Shown here piece after piece: positions 33,602 through 38,368 of a stretch of 38,368 nucleotides of DNA. Under the pieces are notes generated by a model. It saw only the letters and a program-made list of their open reading frames with translations, did no database searches and had not been told where the DNA came from. The stretch covers positions 1 through 38,368 of the forward strand of contig WQXG01000029.1 of NCBI GenBank assembly GCA_009784975.1, read 5' to 3'. The translations under genes were made by a program, and so were the position numbers. The stretch is from Treponema sp. GTDB taxonomy: Bacteria; Spirochaetota; Spirochaetia; Treponematales; Breznakiellaceae. Numbering within the stretch: position 1 is the stretch's first letter; each line of letters begins with the position of its first letter.

Positions 33602-36600
33602 ATGAAAGGTATCTGTAAATCAATCTGCTTTATTATTATACTGCCTGTTATATTTGCGGGCTGCAGTAATTCCAGTAAAAAACAAACGCATGGGGCGCTC
33701 CCGGGAATACCGATGTTTTCCTCATATCAATATTTTCCGGATGTAACAGAAGATGAAATAAGGGCAATAGAAGCTCTTAAGACAGAACTCGATTCTTTTG
33801 TTTACGGAATGCCGCTTAGTATCGAGGCATTTGAAGATGAAAACGGAAATATCAGGGGATTTTCCGCTTTGTTCTGCGAATGGTTAACGGAATTTTTCGG
33901 GATTCGATTTATACCTAAACTTTACGAATGGCAGGATTTGATAACAGGATTAGAATCAGGCGAAGTTTCCTTTTCCGGCGAATTAACGTCCACAGAGGAA
34001 CGCCGTAAAATTTATCATATGACCAGCGCTATTGCCGCGCGTCCTGTAAAGCGTTTTCGCCTCGCTGATGCAAAGTCTATTTCAGAAATAATCCATGATC
34101 GTCCGCTTCGCTGCGGGTTCATTACAGGAGCCGCTACAATCAGGGCAGTTACGTCCGAAATGGAGCCAGGCACTTTTGAAATTATCCAATTGAATGATTT
34201 TAGCCTTGTTTATGACGCGCTTAAAAACGGAACAATCGATTCCTTTTATTACAGCGCGCCTGCTGAAACAAGTTTTATTAATTACGACGATATAGTAGCT
34301 TATGATTTTTATCCGTTGATTTTTATGCCGGTATCACTTACAACCCGCACTGACGGCATGGAATCTGTTATTTCTGTTGTAGAAAAAGTTTTGCGAAGCG
34401 GCGGCGCTCTCTATTTTGCGGAATTGTACAATATGGGATACAAAGAATACCGGGAATATAAATTGTCTGTGCAGTTTACCGAAGAAGAACGGCGTTATAT
34501 ACAAAATAATCCGGTTATACCTGTTGCATTTGAAGTCAGCAATTATCCTATTAGCTTTTATAATTCGCGTGAAAAACAATGGCAGGGTATCACCCTTGAC
34601 ATACTGCGTGAAGTGGAAGCGCTTACTTCCCTGCGCTTTGAACGTGTTAATGATGAGAACGCCAGTTTTTCTGATCTGCTTAAAATGCTGGAAGACGGTG
34701 AAGTATCCATGCTCACAGAATTAATGAAGACAAAAGAACGGGAGTCTGTTTTTCTCTGGACTGATGCCGCACTAATGACAACAAATTTCGTGTTAATATC
34801 CAAACAGGATTATAAAGATGTTACTTTAAATGAAATTTTATACACCAGAGTTGGTTTAATAAAAGATTATGCCCACACTGCTTCTTTTAGAAAATGGTTT
34901 CCGAATCATCTGTTTACAATTGAATATGAAAGTAATCTTGCGGCTTTTGACGCATTGGACAGGGACGAAGTGGATATGGTAATGGCAAGCAGCCACGATC
35001 TTCAAATTCTTACGCATTATCTGGAGCGTCCCGGTTATAAAATCAATTTTATGTTTGACTATTCCTTTAACTCTGCTTTTGGATTTAACAGGAATGAAGT
35101 TCTTCTTCGCTCAATTGTCAATAAAGCAATGCGCTCTATAAACTTAAAAGGGATTTCTGATCAATGGCTGCGTAAAACCTACGATTACCGCAGCAAACTT
35201 GCGGAAGAACGTCTTCCCTGGCTTATAGGCTCGTCAATTTTGCTTTTTCTGGTGCTGACTCTTCTTGCCGCTTTTTTTGCGAGAAACCGCCGTATCGGCA
35301 AACAGCTGGAACAGCTTGTAAAAGAACAAACATACGATCTTGAGCTGCAGACCGCAAGGGCAATGACAGCAAGTCAGACTAAATCAACTTTCCTTGCCAA
35401 TATGAGTCACGAAATCCGCACTCCAATGAATGCAATTTTGGGCGTAACGGAAATAATGATGCAGGATAAAAGCCTCTCTGCGGGGACCACAGAAGGACTG
35501 GAAAAAATATTCAGCTCATGCAATTTGCTTTTAGGTATCATAAACGATATTTTGGATTTTTCCAAAATAGAAGCCGGAAAACTTGATATTATACCGGCTT
35601 ATTATAAATTGGCAAGTTTAATAAATGACGCAATTCACCTGAATATGATGAGGATAGAAAGCAAACCCATAGATTTTATACTTGAAATGGATGACAAGCT
35701 CCCTGCAAATTTAATTGGAGATGAGCTGCGCATCAAACAGATTTTAAACAATTTGCTTTCCAATGCCTGTAAATATACGGATACCGGCAAGATTACCCTG
35801 ACTGTTGATTTTGAATCTCAAGCCAATAAAAAAGGCGTTGTGCTTGTATTAAGTATAATGGATACCGGGCATGGCATGACCAAAACTCAGCTGGACGAAT
35901 TGTTTGACGAGTATTCCCGTTTTGAGCAAAAAAACGGCAAAACCGTCGAAGGTACCGGGCTGGGACTCGCAATTGTGCAAAGTTTAACAGGTCTTATGAA
36001 CGGCGAAATTTATGTAGAAAGTGAGCCGGGTAAAGGTTCATTGTTTACCGTGCGGCTGCCGCAGCAAACGGCGGACGCAGAAGAGCTGGGTAAAGATGTT
36101 GTAGCAAACCTGAAGCAATTCCGAAAAAATTTCCTGCCAAACAGAAAAAGAGATCAGATTCTGCGCAGTCCAATGCCGTACGGAAACATTCTGATTGTCG
36201 ACGATGTGGAAAACAATCTGTATGTTGCCTCGGGTCTTATGAGTTTTTATAAACTAAAAATTGAAACCGCAATGAGCGGATTTGAGGCAATAGATAAAAT
36301 AAAAAGCGGCAAAGTATATGACATTGTATTTATGGATCACATGATGCCGGAAATGGACGGAATGGAAGCGACCAAACGTCTGCGGGATTTAGGTTATACA
36401 AGTCCAATTGTCGCGCTTACGGCAAATGCGGTAGTAGGGCAGGCTGACGTATTTTTACAGAACGGATTCGATGATTTTATTTCCAAACCGATTGATATAC
36501 GCCAGTTAAATTCCATTTTAAACAAATATGTCCGTGATAAACAGCCGCCGGAAGTAATTGAAGCAGCAGCCAAACAAATGGGCGAAATGGAAGAAAATGA

Positions 36601-37159
36601 CGATGATAATGCTTGTCCCAGGAAAGATACAATGCTCATTGAGTCATTTGTAAGAGATGCGCGCAAAGCCGCTGCTTTTCTGGAAAAAATCGAACAAGAA
36701 AACTTCGGCTGGCTGGAAAAAGAAGATGTTTTGCAGAAGTTTACTGTTATCGTGCACGGGATGAAAAGCTCTCTTGGGAATATCGGTGAAACTACACTTT
36801 CCAGCCTGGCGCACAAGCTGGAAGATGCATGCCGCGAACGAAATTTTGATTTTTTAAAATCATCCGTGTTTGTATTTTCATTGGGATTAAACTCTTTAAT
36901 AAAGAATCTTGAGCAGGAATGTGAAACAGAAAAAGATGCTCCCGGCACAGAAGATACAGATGTTATACGTGAAAAAATGCAGGCTATCGCGGAATTATGC
37001 GCTGAATATAACAGAAAAGGCGTTTTGGATATACTTAAAGAAATTAAAAATTGTTCAAAAGAGACAAAAGAAGTTTTAGACAGCATAAAGGAATATGTTA
37101 TCCAGAGTGAATATGAAAAAGCCGAAAAAATAGCAATACAAATGATCAAAGAACAATGA
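33602..37159 (+). CDS. BvgS-like hybrid kinase with two solute-binding sensor domains
   Basis: GAGGA precedes the ATG by 7 bp, 10 bp after the previous stop. The 1185-residue protein has a lipoprotein-type signal (VIFAGC, Cys21). Two SBP_bac_3-type domains (about 45-285 and 290-525) follow, with motifs matching the kinase at 27395 (NGNIRGFSALFCEWL, REKQWQGITLDILREVE). After a TM helix (about 540-560) come HisKA with His603, the ATPase (DTGHGM, GTGLGLA), a receiver with Asp912 and an Hpt with His1052 (VHGMKSSLGNIGE). The conserved tail EYNRKGVLDIL ends it. It lacks the GAF domain of its sister, and its kinase half is closer to the soluble kinases at 24075 and 31384. This suggests domain swapping among array members. 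Confidence 0.93.
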   Translation: MKGICKSICFIIILPVIFAGCSNSSKKQTHGALPGIPMFSSYQYFPDVTEDEIRAIEALKTELDSFVYGMPLSIEAFEDENGNIRGFSALFCEWLTEFFGIRFIPKLYEWQDLITGLESGEVSFSGELTSTEERRKIYHMTSAIAARPVKRFRLADAKSISEIIHDRPLRCGFITGAATIRAVTSEMEPGTFEIIQLNDFSLVYDALKNGTIDSFYYSAPAETSFINYDDIVAYDFYPLIFMPVSLTTRTDGMESVISVVEKVLRSGGALYFAELYNMGYKEYREYKLSVQFTEEERRYIQNNPVIPVAFEVSNYPISFYNSREKQWQGITLDILREVEALTSLRFERVNDENASFSDLLKMLEDGEVSMLTELMKTKERESVFLWTDAALMTTNFVLISKQDYKDVTLNEILYTRVGLIKDYAHTASFRKWFPNHLFTIEYESNLAAFDALDRDEVDMVMASSHDLQILTHYLERPGYKINFMFDYSFNSAFGFNRNEVLLRSIVNKAMRSINLKGISDQWLRKTYDYRSKLAEERLPWLIGSSILLFLVLTLLAAFFARNRRIGKQLEQLVKEQTYDLELQTARAMTASQTKSTFLANMSHEIRTPMNAILGVTEIMMQDKSLSAGTTEGLEKIFSSCNLLLGIINDILDFSKIEAGKLDIIPAYYKLASLINDAIHLNMMRIESKPIDFILEMDDKLPANLIGDELRIKQILNNLLSNACKYTDTGKITLTVDFESQANKKGVVLVLSIMDTGHGMTKTQLDELFDEYSRFEQKNGKTVEGTGLGLAIVQSLTGLMNGEIYVESEPGKGSLFTVRLPQQTADAEELGKDVVANLKQFRKNFLPNRKRDQILRSPMPYGNILIVDDVENNLYVASGLMSFYKLKIETAMSGFEAIDKIKSGKVYDIVFMDHMMPEMDGMEATKRLRDLGYTSPIVALTANAVVGQADVFLQNGFDDFISKPIDIRQLNSILNKYVRDKQPPEVIEAAAKQMGEMEENDDDNACPRKDTMLIESFVRDARKAAAFLEKIEQENFGWLEKEDVLQKFTVIVHGMKSSLGNIGETTLSSLAHKLEDACRERNFDFLKSSVFVFSLGLNSLIKNLEQECETEKDAPGTEDTDVIREKMQAIAELCAEYNRKGVLDILKEIKNCSKETKEVLDSIKEYVIQSEYEKAEKIAIQMIKEQ

Positions 37160-37253
37160 GCAAAGAGCAAAGAGCAAAATCTTGGCTTGAAGTCTTAACA
37201 TGTAGCTTCAAGGTAAGATTTCGAATAAAAACTTTGTTCTTTGTTCTCTGCTC
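37158..37253. terminator. Long nested hairpin at the end of the kinase array
   Basis: An inner stem (37177-37192 with 37206-37221, 14 of 16 positions complementary) is enclosed by an outer stem (37158-37178 with 37233-37253, 18 of 21, rest mostly G-U). A T-rich run (TTTTCTCTTTTGTTATTTTG) follows. It overlaps the last kinase stop codon. It may terminate the operon or be a palindromic dispersed repeat. Confidence 0.55.
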
Positions 37254-37337
37254 TTTTCTCTTTTGTTATTTTGTCTTACAATCCTTAAAAATCTCAAAGA
37301 AACAAAAACACCGTTACTTTACATTTATAAAAAAAGC

Positions 37338-37363
37338 GGGAATTAAACGACCGTTTAATTCCC
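37338..37363 (+). repeat. Left 26-bp recombination-site-like palindrome
   Basis: Half-site GGGAATTAAACG, core AC, then the same half-site perfectly inverted. The non-palindromic core gives it an orientation. Confidence 0.85.
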
Positions 37364-37367
37364 ACTT

Positions 37368-37410
37368 TTAACATATTCCTAGTTTATCAAATAATATGTT
37401 AAATAGGCAA
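37368..37410 (-). promoter_or_regulatory. Possible leftward promoter inside an inverted repeat
   Basis: On the minus strand TTGCCT (37410-37405), 18 bp, TAAACT (37386-37381), four of six matches in each box. An inverted repeat, TTAACATATT at 37368-37377 and AATATGTTAA at 37393-37402, brackets the -10. As drawn it points out of the segment toward the kinase array; inversion would aim it at the gene at 38152. Weak by sequence alone. Confidence 0.35.
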
Positions 37411-37425
37411 GTGGTTTGCCGGATT

Positions 37426-38025
37426 TTAATTATTTAAACTTGTTTTAATAAACGAAATAACAGTTTTCCTGTCAACTTTAAACATGTTTGCAATAGCGTT
37501 TTTTGAGACGTTTTTATCCAATAGAGCCTGAATTTCAGTTTTACGTCTTATTAGTTTTAGCATTGCGGACTTCCTGCCTTGCGGTCTGCCAAGAATTACA
37601 CCTTCAGCCCTTTTTCTTGCAAGTGCTTCCTTTGTCCTTTCTGAGATTAGTTCACGCTCAATTTCGGCTGCCAGACTAAGACCAAAAGCGATTATTTTTG
37701 CCTGAATTGTGCCGTCTAAGCGGTAATTTCCCTTAGTTGTCCATATGTTTACGCCATTTTGTGTAAGATAGTTCAATATTGTCATTACCATAAACAAATC
37801 TCTGCCTAAACGTGACAGTTCGGAACAGATGATTAAATCGTCTGTTTTTACCTTTGCAAGCAGCGATCCTAGCAGGCGTTTTTCAGGCGATTGCCTTCCA
37901 CTGATTGTTTCCTCAATCCATTGTTCAATAACGATGTTGTTCATTGAACAAAACCTCTCGATTTCAAACCGTTGGTTTTCAACTGTTTGTTTGTCTTTGC
38001 TTACTCTGATGTAACCATAAATCAT
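37426..38025 (-). CDS. mpi: Mpi-family serine recombinase (DNA invertase)
   Basis: The 199-residue protein belongs to the small serine recombinases. The catalytic Ser9 is in YIRVSKDKQ, followed by TVENQRFEIE, WIEETISGRQ, DDLIICSELSRLGRD and EIERELISERTKEALARKRAEG. The C-terminal helix-turn-helix is ASN-rich (VSKNAIANMFKVDRKTVISF). The wording of these motifs matches my memory of Mpi, the Bacteroides fragilis invertase that flips many capsule promoters, more closely than Hin or Tn3 resolvases. CGGAGG lies before the ATG. The gene sits between inverted 26-bp sites, as expected for an invertase acting on its own locus. The half-sites recur before the giant lipoprotein, so it may act at both loci. 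The symbol denotes family, not proven orthology. Confidence 0.9.
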   Translation of the reverse strand: MIYGYIRVSKDKQTVENQRFEIERFCSMNNIVIEQWIEETISGRQSPEKRLLGSLLAKVKTDDLIICSELSRLGRDLFMVMTILNYLTQNGVNIWTTKGNYRLDGTIQAKIIAFGLSLAAEIERELISERTKEALARKRAEGVILGRPQGRKSAMLKLIRRKTEIQALLDKNVSKNAIANMFKVDRKTVISFIKTSLNN

Positions 38026-38091
38026 AATTTCCTCCGATAATATTTGTTAGAAAATTCTTGTCTTTATCTTCAAAAAAAACAGCAAAAAGTT

Positions 38092-38117
38092 GGGAATTAA
38101 ACGGTCGTTTAATTCCC
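38092..38117 (-). repeat. Right 26-bp recombination-site-like palindrome, inverted copy
   Basis: Exact reverse complement of 37338-37363 (core GT). It lies between the recombinase promoter region and the ribosome binding site of the gene at 38152. Confidence 0.85.
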
Positions 38118-38151
38118 AATAAAACCACTTTTTTCAATATTAGGAGGAAAA

Positions 38152-38368
38152 ATGAAACACCTTACAATTATGAGTAAAATGGGTATAAAACCCTGCCTTT
38201 TATTCGTAACCTTCATCATCATGGCAATAAGCGCTTATGCACAAACAGATGAACCGCAAACAGACGAAATATGGCGACATAATTTCGCCATCGGATTAGG
38301 ACCCGAAATTAATAAACATTCCCCGCAAGGGTATGCAGGGGGACTATCGCTGAATTTTGACTACAACC
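38152..38368 (+). CDS. Outer-membrane-type exported protein, cut by the window edge
   Basis: TAGGAGG lies just before the ATG, and 72 codons are visible before the edge. A signal peptide (PCLLFVTFIIMAISAYAQ) is followed by a polar stretch (TDEPQTDEIW) and then alternating strand-like sequence (HNFAIGLGPEI, YAGGLSLNFDY). This is typical of an outer-membrane beta-barrel protein at its first strands. The function cannot be told from this fragment. With only 34 bp between the recombination-site-like palindrome and the start codon, expression probably depends on a promoter inside the invertible segment, making it a candidate phase-variable surface protein. Confidence 0.75.
   Translation, partial: MKHLTIMSKMGIKPCLLFVTFIIMAISAYAQTDEPQTDEIWRHNFAIGLGPEINKHSPQGYAGGLSLNFDYN

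Larger units (their letters stand above)
37338..38117. other. Probable invertible segment carrying the DNA invertase
   Basis: Identical 26-bp sites at 37338-37363 and 38092-38117 face each other in inverted orientation and enclose the recombinase gene. Each has the 12 + 2 + 12 layout known from Hin-family hix sites. The right site ends 34 bp before the start codon of an outer-membrane-type gene, so that gene's own promoter, if any, must lie within the segment. This mirrors the Salmonella H segment, where hin lies inside the DNA it inverts. A serine-recombinase-based transposable unit is the main alternative. Confidence 0.72.

Noticed and set aside
36394-37170. 258-codon open frame antisense to the last kinase, with similar antisense frames at 26972-27412 and 33270-33623
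   Set aside because: These lie opposite the conserved Hpt and tail regions of three paralogous kinases. Their mutual similarity is a mirror of the sense-strand homology; they are Ser/Phe-rich with no start signals.
37156-37371. 71-codon frame after the last kinase
   Set aside because: It runs through the long hairpin and into the recombination-site palindrome; composition and position indicate non-coding DNA.
37338-38117. IS607-type or other serine-recombinase insertion sequence
   Set aside because: No second gene (TnpB-like) is present, the protein has the small Mpi/Hin form, and perfect inverted palindromic ends are not typical of IS607. Kept as the main alternative for testing.
1-38368. 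CRISPR arrays, tRNA or rRNA genes, riboswitches
   Set aside because: No regularly spaced direct repeats with unique spacers, no cloverleaf or rRNA-like stretches, and no recognisable riboswitch core were found by eye.

Overview
The window looks like chromosome from a host-associated spirochaete, most likely a Treponema-type bacterium. This is inferred from moderately AT-rich DNA, spirochaete-style lipoproteins (FISC, AVSC, LSC and AAC lipoboxes), Chlamydia-PMP-like beta-helix surface proteins, a CheX-type protein, and very large sensor kinases with solute-binding sensor domains. No rRNA or tRNA was seen, so the assignment is not certain.

Layout. (1) 1-11370, all on the minus strand: two copies of a module built from a secreted beta-helix repeat protein, a caspase-like (C14) protein and a 14-repeat WD40 protein, plus a CPBP membrane protease. 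In one copy caspase and WD40 are fused; in the other the caspase is separate, has lost its catalytic His, and the WD40 gene runs off the left edge. (2) 11598-14389, plus strand: a tightly packed CheY / CheX / membrane CheA-like kinase operon. (3) 14405-20639: an orphan XRE antitoxin-like gene, then a 231-bp segment bounded by inverted palindromic sites, then a giant GLUG-repeat lipoprotein. (4) 20640-22000: a scarred stretch with GC-rich repeats, a small inverted-repeat element, a truncated Rpn/transposase remnant and an orphan BrnA-like gene. (5) 22018-23793: a secreted pectate lyase lipoprotein, divergent from (6) 24075-37159: four consecutive hybrid histidine kinases in one probable operon, ending in a long hairpin. 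(7) 37338-38117: a second segment bounded by inverted 26-bp sites, carrying a Mpi-family DNA invertase, directly upstream of a truncated outer-membrane-type gene.

The most interesting element is a probable phase-variation system. The Mpi-type serine recombinase lies inside a segment flanked by inverted sites laid out as 12-bp half-site, 2-bp core, 12-bp half-site, like Hin/hix. A second, shorter segment with closely related sites lies 24 bp before the giant surface lipoprotein and holds a recognisable promoter that now points away from it. In both cases the site is so close to the surface gene that any dedicated promoter must lie within the segment. I infer that the invertase flips promoters for at least two surface or outer-membrane proteins, and that the lipoprotein promoter is drawn here in the OFF orientation.

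All assignments come from reading the sequence and remembered family motifs; no searches were run.
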